The notes beneath the pieces are model-generated. The model saw only the letters and a program-made list of their open reading frames with translations, did not search any database and was not told the origin of the DNA. Shown here in pieces: positions 8,729 to 17,356 of a stretch of DNA of 64,000 nt (position 1 is the stretch's first letter; the number at the start of each line of letters is the position of its first letter). A program made the position numbers and the translations under genes. The DNA comes from Firmicutes bacterium HGW-Firmicutes-8 (lineage in GTDB: Bacteria; Bacillota; Thermincolia; Thermincolales; UBA2595): contig PGZN01000001.1 of the NCBI GenBank assembly GCA_002840165.1, positions 1-64,000 on the forward strand, given 5' to 3'.

Positions 8729-10145
8729 TAGATGTATTATTCGCAATGGCGCCGTATAATTCAGGGTATACCCTGCGTTCCAGGCTGTATCCGCTCTGCT
8801 GATTTGAAATACGGATAGTGTCTGTATATTTCAGCCTGATTCCATCTTTAGTCCGGTCAAAATGCAAAAGGACAAATGAATAAGGAATTTCTTCTTTTAT
8901 TTTTAAAGCTCCGACTCCTGATGCTCCTGATGTACCGGCATCAATGAATACGGAGTTCTGTTTAGTCTTAATCTTATACTGATGGTCATGCCCTGTTAGA
9001 ACAACAGGAACTTTTCCCCAAAAATTTGCGGCTATATTGGGATTATGGGCAACAACAATATCAGGTCTTCCACCCGAACCATCAATTATCGATTGAAGTT
9101 TTTCTGTGAATTCATCAATTTCGGTCTGCACCGGGGATCTGGTCTTATTACTGAGTGACAAAGGATCACCGATACCGGCTATTTTCAGTCCTTCAATTTT
9201 ATTAATCCCCCCATTAAGGACTGTTACATTAGGAATTTTTTTTAACTCCTGAATGATTGCGGGAGTTTCATGATTGCCGGGAGTAATTATATAAGGCACC
9301 TGTAAGTTGTTGACCCTTCCAATAAAGCTTATTTCCAGGGGTGTTCCAAAATCAGACAGGTCTCCGGAATCTATCACTAGATTAATACCGAACGTTTTGA
9401 CAACCTGGTCAATAAATTCAAAAGCTGCCGGATTATTATGAATGTCGGAAACATGAAGTATTTTTATTTCCCCGTTTCTCGGAGTCATGGCCTGCAGGCT
9501 TTCAACCCGCTGGAAAAGGCCGTTGAGGTTATTGGCAATACCTCTCATCTGCTTACCCCACGTGTTCACCGTCACAAAACTATCCTGAACCAGGTTTATC
9601 ATCCAGGGAGCAGCCTTAATCATTCCCTCATATTGCGGGTACTGGAATTTCCGAATATCAAATGTTTTATAAGTAGTAAAAAGCAAAAGGGAAACCGTGA
9701 CAAGGCCGATTAAACCTCCCAGTAATATTTCTTTGAAGTTTCGCCTCTGGAGAATTATTAGGCCAAATACCCCTCCTCCAAAACTAAGAGCTAATGTCAG
9801 GAAAACAAATCTTCTAATTGCCCCAGTTAAAGCTACTTTAGCCTCTTCAACCAGTTTGTCCTGTTCGGTTCCTCCTGCCAACAACTTTTTAAGTTGGTCC
9901 AAATCGATATTTTCGAGAGAAATATTAACACTTAACGGAGCCTTATGTGTCTTGGCCTTAACCTCACCTAAAGGCGGAACTCTGATCGCTGTATAACCAC
10001 TGTAAGATGTTCGCACAGATAAACTTGCCTGCAGAGCCTGAAGGTGAAAATCAACTCTGGCGAAAAGATTAAGAAAAAGAAATGCTCCAATAATTGCAAA
10101 TACCGGAATCAAAAAATAGTTTGCATATTTCTTCATCAGGCTCAA
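8706..10145 (-). CDS. Membrane-anchored metallophosphoesterase
   Basis: 479 residues. A membrane segment lies at about 9-27, a family-specific external region follows, and two further membrane segments sit at about 112-130 and 140-160. The calcineurin-like domain (about 228-440) has HVSDIHNN, DSGDLSD, GNHETP, VVAHNP and TGHDHQYK, which are the five metal-binding motifs. It should hydrolyse a phosphoester outside or at the membrane; the substrate is unknown. Starts are TTG (10145) or ATG (10136), the latter with AGAAGGG at good spacing. The last eight residues run over a DUF134 remnant, so the native C-terminus may be lost. Confidence 0.85.
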   Translation of the reverse strand: MSLMKKYANYFLIPVFAIIGAFLFLNLFARVDFHLQALQASLSVRTSYSGYTAIRVPPLGEVKAKTHKAPLSVNISLENIDLDQLKKLLAGGTEQDKLVEEAKVALTGAIRRFVFLTLALSFGGGVFGLIILQRRNFKEILLGGLIGLVTVSLLLFTTYKTFDIRKFQYPQYEGMIKAAPWMINLVQDSFVTVNTWGKQMRGIANNLNGLFQRVESLQAMTPRNGEIKILHVSDIHNNPAAFEFIDQVVKTFGINLVIDSGDLSDFGTPLEISFIGRVNNLQVPYIITPGNHETPAIIQELKKIPNVTVLNGGINKIEGLKIAGIGDPLSLSNKTRSPVQTEIDEFTEKLQSIIDGSGGRPDIVVAHNPNIAANFWGKVPVVLTGHDHQYKIKTKQNSVFIDAGTSGASGVGALKIKEEIPYSFVLLHFDRTKDGIRLKYTDTIRISNQQSGYSLERRVYPELYGAIANNTSSRGNRSH

Positions 10146-10305
10146 CCCTTCTACCTTTCATAACCCCGGATCCCTCTGATCTGCAAGATGTTTTCTCCCT
10201 TTTCTACCTGCTCGGCTCATTATAACATACCTAATCAGACAGTTTCCTTATGGAAAGATTGGTAAACCATATCTCAACTCTTCTTAGTTGGGGTCAGTAT
10301 AAAAA

Positions 10306-10334
10306 TTGACAACTTTTAAATCTTATGCTACATT
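10306..10334 (+). promoter_or_regulatory. Promoter of the nikMN-cbiQ-cbiO operon
   Basis: TTGACA and TACATT are spaced by 17 bases, with transcription predicted into the 5' leader of the plus-strand ECF operon. Confidence 0.75.
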
Positions 10335-10345
10335 ATATTTAATAT

Positions 10346-10449
10346 CGAAACTATGAAGGTTTCGTCATGGACATTTTGCGAATCATAAATCAGCCCCATG
10401 AAGGGCAGGAAAAACCCATGAAGGGTTTAAACTTACACCCTTGATGGGT
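10346..10449 (+). promoter_or_regulatory. Array of four short dyads with ATGAA-like centres in the nikMN leader
   Basis: Four short inverted repeats follow one another in the leader: CGAAACTATGAAGGTTTCG (10346-10364), GCCCCATGAAGGGC (10393-10406), AAACCCATGAAGGGTTT (10412-10428) and ACCCTTGATGGGT (10437-10449). The stems differ while the ATGAA centre is kept in three. They lie after the promoter and before the ribosome site (GAGGAGCTG), so they may be RNA hairpins for a leader-binding factor or DNA operators. The same CCATGAAGG core recurs elsewhere in the window. Confidence 0.55.
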
Positions 10450-10475
10450 ATTATTTTGTAGAGGAGCTGATAAAA

Positions 10476-11546
10476 ATGCACATGGCGGATGCTTTAATAT
10501 CACCGGTCGTAGGTGGAACCATGTGGGCTGCTACTGCGGGAGCTGCAGCTTATTCAATTAAAAAAGTCAAAAATGAGATGGATGAAAACAAGATTCCTTT
10601 GATGGGAGTAATGGGGGCTTTTATTTTTGCGGCGCAGATGATAAATTTTACGATTCCCGGAACCGGTTCCAGCGGTCACCTCGGAGGAGGCTTGTTACTT
10701 GCCATTCTACTTGGTCCTTATGCCGGATTTCTTACCATGGCTGCAGTCCTTACTATTCAGGCCTTATTTTTTGCCGATGGAGGTCTTCTGGCATTAGGGT
10801 GCAATATATTTAATCTTGGCTTTTTTTCTTGTTTTATTGCCTATCCGCTGATATATAAACTGATTATCGCCAAAGGGTATACACGCAAACGCATTTGGGG
10901 AGCAGGCATGCTTTCCGCTATTATTGGCCTTCAGCTTGGGGCCTTTGGTGTCGTACTTGAGACTCTGTTATCTGGAAAAACCGAACTGCCTTTTGGCACC
11001 TTCGTGGCGCTGATGCAGCCTATCCATCTGGCCATAGGAGTGGTGGAAGGCTTAGTTGTGGCAGCGGTTGTTTCATTTGTCTGGAAACAAAGACCCGAGA
11101 TTATTGAGAAAGCCGCACTGGGACAGCCTATGGGAAGTCTCTCCATAAAAAAAGTATTAACTGGCCTTGCTATAGCGGCAGTTCTTTTCGGAGGTATTTT
11201 CTCCTGGTTTGCTTCAGCTAATCCTGACGGTCTGGAATGGTCTATGTTCAGGACAGCAGGCGTAGAAGAACTCGAAGCCCCGGACGGAATTCATGAAACC
11301 CTGGCTAAACTCCAGGAAAAGACTGCCTTCCTGCCTGATTATGGCTTCAAAGCACCGGAAACTGCAAGCGAACCTGCCGCCAAAGATGGCGAAGCAGCTG
11401 CTGAAGAAAGCGAAGCATGGCCTGCAGTCAGTGGCGGAACCAGTACAGCAGGCATTGTTGGCGGTGTTTTGACTCTTGCTTTTGCGGCTCTTATTGGGTT
11501 TGCCGTCAGCCTGGTTAAGAAAAAGAAGCCTGATTTAACGGCTTGA
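10476..11546 (+). CDS. nikMN: ECF cobalt/nickel transporter substrate-capture protein, CbiM/NikM with fused CbiN-like tail
   Basis: 356 residues. The N-terminus MHMADALISP supplies the Met-His metal ligand of CbiM/NikM, and the hydrophobic core contains GSSGHLGGGLL and GLLALGCNIFNLGF, typical of the family. After about residue 225 a CbiN/PDGLE-type part follows (ANPDGLEWS, then APDGIHETLAKLQ) with a final membrane segment at about 325-350. It captures Co2+ or Ni2+ at the membrane for import with CbiQ and CbiO. It is the first gene of a three-gene operon; metal choice cannot be read from sequence. Confidence 0.92.
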   Translation: MHMADALISPVVGGTMWAATAGAAAYSIKKVKNEMDENKIPLMGVMGAFIFAAQMINFTIPGTGSSGHLGGGLLLAILLGPYAGFLTMAAVLTIQALFFADGGLLALGCNIFNLGFFSCFIAYPLIYKLIIAKGYTRKRIWGAGMLSAIIGLQLGAFGVVLETLLSGKTELPFGTFVALMQPIHLAIGVVEGLVVAAVVSFVWKQRPEIIEKAALGQPMGSLSIKKVLTGLAIAAVLFGGIFSWFASANPDGLEWSMFRTAGVEELEAPDGIHETLAKLQEKTAFLPDYGFKAPETASEPAAKDGEAAAEESEAWPAVSGGTSTAGIVGGVLTLAFAALIGFAVSLVKKKKPDLTA

Positions 11547-12358
11547 AAACTTCCGAGGCGGGGCTGAATACAACATTTGATATGCGGCTTCTGGACGACA
11601 TGGCCCGCAAGGAAACTGTCATCCATAGGGTACACCCTCTCGTCAAGCTTGTGACCACAGTCATTTATTTGACTGTGGTTGTATCCTTTGGCAGTTATGA
11701 AATTATCGGTCTTCTGCCCCTGCTTTTTTATCCCGTGCTGGTAATTACGCTGGCTGAGCTTCCCATCCGCCCCATATTGAAAAGAATGCTGCTTGCTGCG
11801 CCTTTTGTTATCGGAATAGGCATATTAAACCCGGTGTTTGACCATCAAGTCTTTGTGGTTGGCGGACTAACACTTTCCAGGGGTTGGATTACCTTTTTTT
11901 CCATTGTCCTGAAATGTATTCTGACAGTGAGCGCTGCACTGCTGCTTATTGCCTCCACCGGTATGGATAAGCTGGCATCTGCTCTGCGCATGCTAAAAAT
12001 TCCCCGGTTATTTGTACTGCAGTTACTGTTGACCTACCGGTATATCTCAGTATTGATGGAAGAGGTTACCCGGATTCTGAGGGCATATTCGATGCGGGCT
12101 CCTCAGCAGAAAGGTATTCATCCAAAGGTTTGGGGGTCGCTGACCGGGCAGCTTATCCTGAGGACTTTTGAAAGGGCACAGCGAGTATATCAAGCCATGT
12201 GTTTAAGAGGATTTACAGGTGAGTACAATACAGGAGCACATGAAAGAATTACAGTTCGGGACACAGTATATCTGGTTGTTTGGGGTCTGTTTTTTGCTTT
12301 AGCGAGAATTTACAATATACCTATGTTAATAGGTTCTTTGTTAACGGGAGTGGTATAA
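11543..12358 (+). CDS. cbiQ: ECF transporter transmembrane component CbiQ
   Basis: 271 residues with five or so membrane segments and the EcfT cytosolic coupling signatures near the C-terminus (RAYSMRAP and AMCLRGFTG, both AxRxxG-like). It links CbiO to the NikMN unit. The longest frame begins with TTG at 11543, overlapping the stop of nikMN; an ATG at 11582 (MRLLDDMARKE) is an alternative and fits family N-termini better. It overlaps cbiO by one base (TAATG). Confidence 0.92.
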   Translation: MKTSEAGLNTTFDMRLLDDMARKETVIHRVHPLVKLVTTVIYLTVVVSFGSYEIIGLLPLLFYPVLVITLAELPIRPILKRMLLAAPFVIGIGILNPVFDHQVFVVGGLTLSRGWITFFSIVLKCILTVSAALLLIASTGMDKLASALRMLKIPRLFVLQLLLTYRYISVLMEEVTRILRAYSMRAPQQKGIHPKVWGSLTGQLILRTFERAQRVYQAMCLRGFTGEYNTGAHERITVRDTVYLVVWGLFFALARIYNIPMLIGSLLTGVV

Positions 12359-13113
12359 TGAGTCACCATATGACAGAGGTCAAGGATTTGCATTATGTTT
12401 ATCCGGATGGCCATAAAGCAGTAAACGGTATATCCTTTAAAATACACCATGGAGAATCGGTGGGGATTATTGGGGCAAACGGCGCCGGTAAGTCTACCCT
12501 GCTTATGTTGCTAATGGGAGTTCTTTTCCCGTGCCAGGGAGAAGTTCTGGTGGGAGAAGTCCTGGTAACAAAAAAAACTTTGCCGGGTATCCGGCAAAGA
12601 ATGGGCATGGTTTTTCAGGACCCAGACGACCAGTTGTTTATGACAACGGTTTATGATGATGTAGCCTTTGGGCCGCGCAATTATAATCTGGAAGAAAAAG
12701 AAGTGGAAAAGCGGGTTCTGCAGGCATTGGAGATGGTTGGAATTCTTCATCTGAAAGACAGGGCGCCTTTCAAATTGTCCGGCGGCGAAAAACGCGCGGC
12801 AGCCATTGCATCTGTACTTTCCCTGCAGCCGGATATTCTGGTGATGGATGAGCCAACCTCTGCGCTTGACCCTAAATCCAGGCGGAGGCTGATGAAACTT
12901 CTCGATAGCTTTGAACACACAAAAATCATCACCAGCCACGATTTGGATATGGTCTACGAACTTTGTGACAGATCCATAGTTATTAAAGACGGTGAAATCG
13001 CCGCAGACGGGCCTACATCGAAAATTCTGGTGGATGCTGACTTGATGGATGCCTGTGGGCTGGAGATACCCCTGGCACTGCAAAATTGTCCTGTATGTGG
13101 TCGAAAAAAGTAA
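12358..13113 (+). CDS. cbiO: ECF transporter ATPase CbiO
   Basis: 251 residues from the ATG overlapping the cbiQ stop, with GGGAGTGG as ribosome site. ABC motifs: Walker A GANGAGKST, Q-loop FQDPDDQLF, signature LSGGEKR, Walker B ILVMDEPTSALD and switch His in ITSHDLD. It energises the NikMN-CbiQ importer. It ends with a CxxC (NCPVCGRKK). Convergent with cbiJ, 21 bases apart. Confidence 0.94.
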   Translation: MSHHMTEVKDLHYVYPDGHKAVNGISFKIHHGESVGIIGANGAGKSTLLMLLMGVLFPCQGEVLVGEVLVTKKTLPGIRQRMGMVFQDPDDQLFMTTVYDDVAFGPRNYNLEEKEVEKRVLQALEMVGILHLKDRAPFKLSGGEKRAAAIASVLSLQPDILVMDEPTSALDPKSRRRLMKLLDSFEHTKIITSHDLDMVYELCDRSIVIKDGEIAADGPTSKILVDADLMDACGLEIPLALQNCPVCGRKK

Positions 13114-13134
13114 AACACAACAGACCGCTTTCTG

Positions 13135-13902
13135 TTAATACGGAGAAATCAAAGAAAATACTTGATTATATGTATATACAATGTTTGTATCGTCTTCTTT
13201 CAATTTAGGCCTTTTAATCACAACTACCGGGATCTTTAAGTTTAAGGCAACAGATATTTTATTATCCGTACCGCCGGCATTACCGCTGTCTTTAGTTACT
13301 ATTACAGAAGAATTATACATTTTAAAGGTAGCTTTGTTTATTTCTTTGGAAAATGGTCCCTGCATGGCCACGATATTTTTAGGGGCTATCCCCAGCGATT
13401 GCACCTTTTCAATTACCTGGTGGTCAGGCAGCACGCGGACTATTATACGTTTTCCGGTCATACCGGGATGTTTTAGAAATGACTCCAGGTTATAACTACC
13501 GGTCGTTAAAAAAATTGTGTTACCCAATTCAGCTGCCTTTTCGGCTGCCTCATCCCAGGAATAAACCGGGAAAAGCAGGGGGCTTTCCGGCAGGTCTACT
13601 TCTTCCCTGACAAACCTGACATATTTAATATGGTTTTTCCGGCACAATTCTTTGGCTAATGTAGAAATACCTTCGGGATAAGGATGGGTAGTATCTATGA
13701 CCATCCGGACTGACCCGTTCTTAATTAATTTTTCCAAGCCATCCTTTACCGGCTGTTTTTCAAAAGCCTCTGTCAAAGCATTGCTGATAACCATTCGCGA
13801 ACCATGTTCTACAGCGGTTACCGTAAATACTTCATAACCCTTTGCAGCGAGCAGATAGCTTATTTCTCTCCCTTCTCGCGTTCCCGACAGTACTATAATC
13901 AT
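13135..13902 (-). CDS. cbiJ: Precorrin-6A / cobalt-precorrin-6A reductase
   Basis: 255 residues of the CobK/CbiJ family: N-terminal nucleotide-binding SGTREGREIS, then IDTTHPYPEGIS, FLTTGS, and the C-terminal VTKDSGNAGG. It reduces a corrin-ring precursor with NAD(P)H in cobalamin synthesis. It is the last gene of the minus-strand cbiMNQOJ operon and overlaps the 3' end of cbiO by 71 bases. It is the only corrin-ring enzyme in this window. Confidence 0.92.
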   Translation of the reverse strand: MIIVLSGTREGREISYLLAAKGYEVFTVTAVEHGSRMVISNALTEAFEKQPVKDGLEKLIKNGSVRMVIDTTHPYPEGISTLAKELCRKNHIKYVRFVREEVDLPESPLLFPVYSWDEAAEKAAELGNTIFLTTGSYNLESFLKHPGMTGKRIIVRVLPDHQVIEKVQSLGIAPKNIVAMQGPFSKEINKATFKMYNSSVIVTKDSGNAGGTDNKISVALNLKIPVVVIKRPKLKEDDTNIVYTYNQVFSLISPY

Positions 13903-14764
13903 AGTTTTCTTGTTCCCCTCCGCTTTTGTCGTGGCAATCCATTAGTTTAAGGAGATCCTCCTTGTCCCGTGGTAATGGCATATTCGCAGCAATACATCCT
14001 CTTTCCGCTAATATTTCATATACATCCACTAACCAAGGCTTTTCAAGGTCAGCTCCCCGGATAAGATCATCATTGGTGAAGATACTGTCAGGGGTTCCCT
14101 CTCCGATGACCCGGCCATCACTCAAAATAACTATGTAATCAGCCCAGGAGTATGCCAGGTTTACATCATGGGTTGACAGAATAATCGTTGTGCCATTTCT
14201 GCTGATTTCATTAAATAACTGTACAGTTTGTTTAGCATATTTCGGATCAAGCCACGCAGTCGGTTCGTCACAAATAAGCGCCTGGGGTTCCATGGCCAAT
14301 ATATCCGCAATAGTAACTCTTTTTTTTTGCCCATAACTCAGCATATGGGTAGGTTTATCTTTCAGTTCATTAATCCCGGTAGCAGTCATTGCCTGCTCCA
14401 CCCGGTCCCGGACGGTCTGTTCCGGCAAACCAAGATTCAACGGTCCAAAGGAAATCTCCTGGTAGACACTGGCTGAAAACAGCTGACTGTCCGGGTCCTG
14501 AAATACAATTCCAACGTTTTTTCGTAATTCCAGCAGTGGTTTCCTATCATACCTGATCTCTTTACCGTCAAATCTCACTGTGCCGCTCTGTGGTTTCAAT
14601 ATGCCGTTAAAGTGCAGAAAAAGGGTGGACTTACCCGCTCCATTGGAGCCCAGCACAGCCGTTTTTCGGCCTTTGGGAATCTGTATACATAAATTTCTTA
14701 GGGCTTGGGTCCCATCAGGATAGGCATAGTTAAGATTCTCTGCTTCAAGGATATAATCAGCCAA
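13832..14764 (-). CDS. cbiO: ECF transporter ATPase CbiO (second system)
   Basis: 310 residues. Walker A GSNGAGKST, Q-loop FQDPDSQLF, signature LSYGQKKRV (the usual SGGQ replaced by SYGQ), Walker B ALICDEPTAWLD and switch His STHDVN. A C-terminal extension of about 30 residues runs into cbiJ in another frame and may be junk or a late readthrough. The start is TTG with GGAGGTGGG upstream, overlapping the end of cbiQ. It powers cobalt import with the CbiMNQ proteins encoded just upstream. Confidence 0.93.
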   Translation of the reverse strand: MADYILEAENLNYAYPDGTQALRNLCIQIPKGRKTAVLGSNGAGKSTLFLHFNGILKPQSGTVRFDGKEIRYDRKPLLELRKNVGIVFQDPDSQLFSASVYQEISFGPLNLGLPEQTVRDRVEQAMTATGINELKDKPTHMLSYGQKKRVTIADILAMEPQALICDEPTAWLDPKYAKQTVQLFNEISRNGTTIILSTHDVNLAYSWADYIVILSDGRVIGEGTPDSIFTNDDLIRGADLEKPWLVDVYEILAERGCIAANMPLPRDKEDLLKLMDCHDKSGGEQENYDYSTVGNARRERNKLSARCKGL

Positions 14765-15548
14765 TTTTGCCCACCTCCAGTAAGACCGCTGTTATCAGTA
14801 AGGTGGATTCTATGACAGCAATCAGGATTATATTATTTACAGACACAGTATATTCAGGTGCCAAAACATTTATTTGCCCGGTATAGCCTCTCGACGACAA
14901 AGCAATGAACAGCATCCGGGAACGGTGAAGAGCTTTTACAAATAAGGCGGCAGTCATTTGTCCCAGGGATTTCATGGAAGTTTTCAGGGAAGCATATCCC
15001 CAGCGCGAAGACTGGCTGATATAGATGTCGTCTGCCGTTTCCAGCATAACAAAGATAAACCGGTATACCAGATCAGTCAATTCTATGAAAAGGGAAGGAA
15101 TTTTTAGTTTCCTCATAACAGCCGTCATTTCCACCGCCGGGGTAGTCAGGGAAAGAAAATACAGGCAGGAGACCGCACCCAATGATTTGCAAAACAACCC
15201 TCCGGCCGTTGCCAAACCATTATATGTAAGGCCGACAGTTATTCCCGAGACAGTTATCCCGGCCAGCCATCCAGCGTCCACCCCCTGGGTTGTGACAGAA
15301 ACAGCAATGGTTAATGCTCCGATCAGCAAAAAGGTAAACGGCAGTGACATTAATTTCAAATATATCTTTAGAGGAATACCTGCGCATCCTACTATCGCAG
15401 CAGCCATTAAAATTATCACCAGATATGAAATCACAGGCAGAGAAAAACCAAGACACAGGAACATCGTAATCATGGCAAACCCAGCCTTTTCCAGAGGATG
15501 AACATGGCGCAGACGATTGTTATAGGCAAACCCGTCAATGTTGAGCAT
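14757..15548 (-). CDS. cbiQ: ECF transporter transmembrane component CbiQ (second system)
   Basis: About 263 residues from the ATG at 15548, chosen because GGGGAGAG lies 8 bases upstream and the protein then opens MLNIDGFAYNNRLRHVHP; the frame is open as far as 15638. Hydrophobic segments fill the N-terminal half, and the EcfT coupling motifs SSRWGYASL and LSSRGYTG are C-terminal. It overlaps cbiN by 14 bases and cbiO by 8, a tightly coupled operon. Confidence 0.92.
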   Translation of the reverse strand: MLNIDGFAYNNRLRHVHPLEKAGFAMITMFLCLGFSLPVISYLVIILMAAAIVGCAGIPLKIYLKLMSLPFTFLLIGALTIAVSVTTQGVDAGWLAGITVSGITVGLTYNGLATAGGLFCKSLGAVSCLYFLSLTTPAVEMTAVMRKLKIPSLFIELTDLVYRFIFVMLETADDIYISQSSRWGYASLKTSMKSLGQMTAALFVKALHRSRMLFIALSSRGYTGQINVLAPEYTVSVNNIILIAVIESTLLITAVLLEVGKIG

Positions 15549-15831
15549 TAGAACTGCTCTCTCCCCTGGATTTCTTACCTTTGCTGTAGCCGATGAAATA
15601 ACCGACAAAACCGGCGCCCAGCGCAGCCTGCACAGCAAAAAGCAGGCTTTCTATCTCACCACTGGGAGGCTCCCAGAACGAAGAAAACCATGGCTGATAA
15701 TCCGGGTTAATCTGGGTAATAACTTGTTCTGCCTGCCCGTCAGCGCCGCCGAATTCGGCCCCTTTCTGAACAAAGAAAGGTACTATTGCTAAGATTACAA
15801 CAATCGCTAGAAGAACGAAATTTTTTTTCAT
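15535..15831 (-). CDS. cbiN: Cobalt transport accessory protein CbiN
   Basis: 98 residues with two membrane segments (about 4-21 and 63-82) and the extracytoplasmic loop EFGGADGQAEQVI and PWFSSFWEPPSGEIESLLF that identifies CbiN. It assists CbiM in loading cobalt. It lies two bases after cbiM. Confidence 0.95.
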   Translation of the reverse strand: MKKNFVLLAIVVILAIVPFFVQKGAEFGGADGQAEQVITQINPDYQPWFSSFWEPPSGEIESLLFAVQAALGAGFVGYFIGYSKGKKSRGESSSNAQH

Positions 15832-15833
15832 TG

Positions 15834-16583
15834 CTATACCTCCTCTGTTAGAATTGACAACTCCTTAAGTTCCTGTCTATTATAAACTGTTAAAATATTG
15901 AAGACTATTACTGTTAAAATCCCTTCACTGATTGCCAGCGGTATCTGGGTAACGGCAAACACACCCATAAACTTAATCAATGAAGCGATAACACCGCCCT
16001 GCTGGGCCGGAAAAGCCAAAGCCAGTTGAGCTGATGTGGTAATGTATGTAAGCATGTTCCCCATAGACGCGGCCAGAAATACCGACAACCAAAGAGGCGC
16101 CCCCATTTTTTTCGCAATTCGATAGATGAAATATGAAGCGACCGGACCTACTACCCCCATGGAAAAAGTATTGGCGCCCAGGGTTGTTATGCCTCCATGA
16201 GCGAGTAAAACAGCCTGAAAAATAAGGACAATACATCCTAAAACAGTCATCGCTAAGGGTCCAAACATAATAGCGCCCAGTCCTACACCTGTGGGATGTG
16301 AACAACTGCCGGTAACCGAAGGAATTTTTAAAGATGACAAAACGAAGGCAAAGGCGCCGGCTAATCCCAGCAGCATTTTCAGGCTTGGATTGGTATGAAT
16401 CGTTTTTTGGATGGAACGCAGTCCCATATACAAAAAGGGAATAGTCAGGGCGAACCATATTCCGGCCCAGTTCATTGGCAGGAAGCCTTCCATGATATGC
16501 ATGGCATAGGCGTTTTCCGGAATTATGAACATTACGCCAAAGATATAGATAAACATTAAAACAAACGTTTTCCTGGGTTTCAT
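15834..16583 (-). CDS. cbiM: Cobalt ECF transporter component CbiM
   Basis: About 249 residues from the ATG at 16583, preceded by AGGAGGAAAG. The frame stays open to 16748 but that part lies inside the leader RNA. A signal peptide (MKPRKTFVL to NAYA) precedes [14 protein letters not shown], the mature N-terminus whose Met-His binds Co2+. [16 protein letters not shown] and [14 protein letters not shown] are CbiM core motifs. It is the first gene of cbiMNQOJ, controlled by the composite leader 16625-17126. Confidence 0.95.
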   Translation of the reverse strand: MKPRKTFVLMFIYIFGVMFIIPENAYAMHIMEGFLPMNWAGIWFALTIPFLYMGLRSIQKTIHTNPSLKMLLGLAGAFAFVLSSLKIPSVTGSCSHPTGVGLGAIMFGPLAMTVLGCIVLIFQAVLLAHGGITTLGANTFSMGVVGPVASYFIYRIAKKMGAPLWLSVFLAASMGNMLTYITTSAQLALAFPAQQGGVIASLIKFMGVFAVTQIPLAISEGILTVIVFNILTVYNRQELKELSILTEEV

Positions 16584-16624
16584 AATATCTTTCCTCCTAT
16601 CAATTCTTCTGATGTAATTCCCCA

Positions 16625-16651
16625 AATTAAAAACCCGGTCAATTGACCGGG
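16625..16651 (-). terminator. Intrinsic terminator in the cbiM leader
   Basis: On the minus strand CCCGGTCAATTGACCGGG, a self-complementary hairpin, is followed by TTTTTAATTT. It lies between the structured RNA at 16716-16856 and the cbiM ribosome site, so it can act as an expression platform. Confidence 0.75.
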
Positions 16652-16671
16652 ACGGAATCAAAAAGGATAAA

Positions 16672-16856
16672 CCTAATCTGACCACCTCCCGAAAAAATAA
16701 AATTAGCGGCGCGCCAGAATAGGCCGGTTGCTTATACCGCATCATCATGAATGTAAGTGTTATGCTTTTCCTGGATTACATTCATTCTACAGCCTCAAGC
16801 AGTTTAAAAGAGATGAAACATTTAAGTCTTACCCCTCGGGATAAAACACCTATTCC
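16672..16856 (-). ncRNA. Unassigned structured RNA, candidate riboswitch (copy 1, cbiM leader)
   Basis: Read on the minus strand. P1: GGAATAGG with CCTATTCT. P2: GTTTTATCCC with GGGGTAAGAC. A conserved TTAAAT and a variable stretch follow. P3: ATGTAA with TTACAT. P4: CGGT with ACCG. The segment CGGGAGGTGGTCAGATTAGG (16672-16691) can pair instead with the 3' strand of P1 (CCTATTCTGG), giving a U-rich-tailed alternative hairpin. Two more copies at 26799-27177 keep the pairing with different bases. I do not recognise a named family. Confidence 0.65.
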
Positions 16857-16883
16857 AAAAAATATTCAGTTGTAAACTAAAAC

Positions 16884-16909
16884 ACCCTCTGCACGATTAT
16901 GCAGAGGGT
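16884..16909 (-). promoter_or_regulatory. Stem-loop downstream of the cobalamin riboswitch
   Basis: ACCCTCTGC and GCAGAGGGT form a 9-bp stem around ATAATCGT (minus strand). The same element follows the other two cobalamin riboswitches of the window at equal distance, so it is probably part of the switch (a regulatory stem or weak terminator). Confidence 0.6.
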
Positions 16910-16920
16910 TAAAAAACACT

Positions 16921-17126
16921 AAGGTTCTCTTCCTCCCCATCCATCGTGGGTATCAGCGGCGAGTCTAAGCAAGCAGGTCTCCTGGCTCAAGATCATCACC
17001 TGTTCTGCGCCTTCCCAGATTTCCCAGTGGCATCATGCAGACAGGCTCCCTCTTACAGTGGCGGGACCGCGCCGGACTATAACCGGCTTCCCTTTTCAAT
17101 CCTGTTAAAACAGGATCACTTGCTCC
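16921..17126 (-). promoter_or_regulatory. Cobalamin riboswitch upstream of cbiMNQOJ
   Basis: The minus strand carries the conserved parts in order: AAGGGAAGCCGGT, GCGGTCCCGCCACTGTAA, GATGCCACTGGG, GGGAAGGCGCAG and the B12 box GAGCCAGGAGACCTGC. It should sense cobalamin and turn off cobalt uptake when the cofactor is plentiful. It is followed by a stem-loop and then a second structured RNA before cbiM. Confidence 0.95.
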
Positions 17127-17356
17127 AAACTATTTATTTGAAAATATTGTATCACGAATTCATTCTAATTGTCCAGAAAATTTTGGCTTTATAAGAACTT
17201 GTTCTCAAATTGCCAACAAACACGCATTTTCGCTACGAATAACAAAATTTTATGTGATTCCTTCTTATTATAAAACAATTTTATGTTTTACATAAAGGAT
17301 TTTTCTGGCCAAATATAGAATATAAAAAAAGTGGGATTTGTAACAACATTGAAAGG

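Noticed and set aside
16584-16748. N-terminal extension of CbiM
   Set aside because: The frame is open, but it lies within the leader RNA; the ATG at 16583 has a strong ribosome site and starts a proper signal peptide.
16672-16856. Unassigned RNA taken as the known NiCo (czcD) riboswitch
   Set aside because: A multi-stem layout and metal genes invite this, but I cannot find the conserved motifs I remember for that class, and the genes are uptake rather than efflux genes. Left unassigned.
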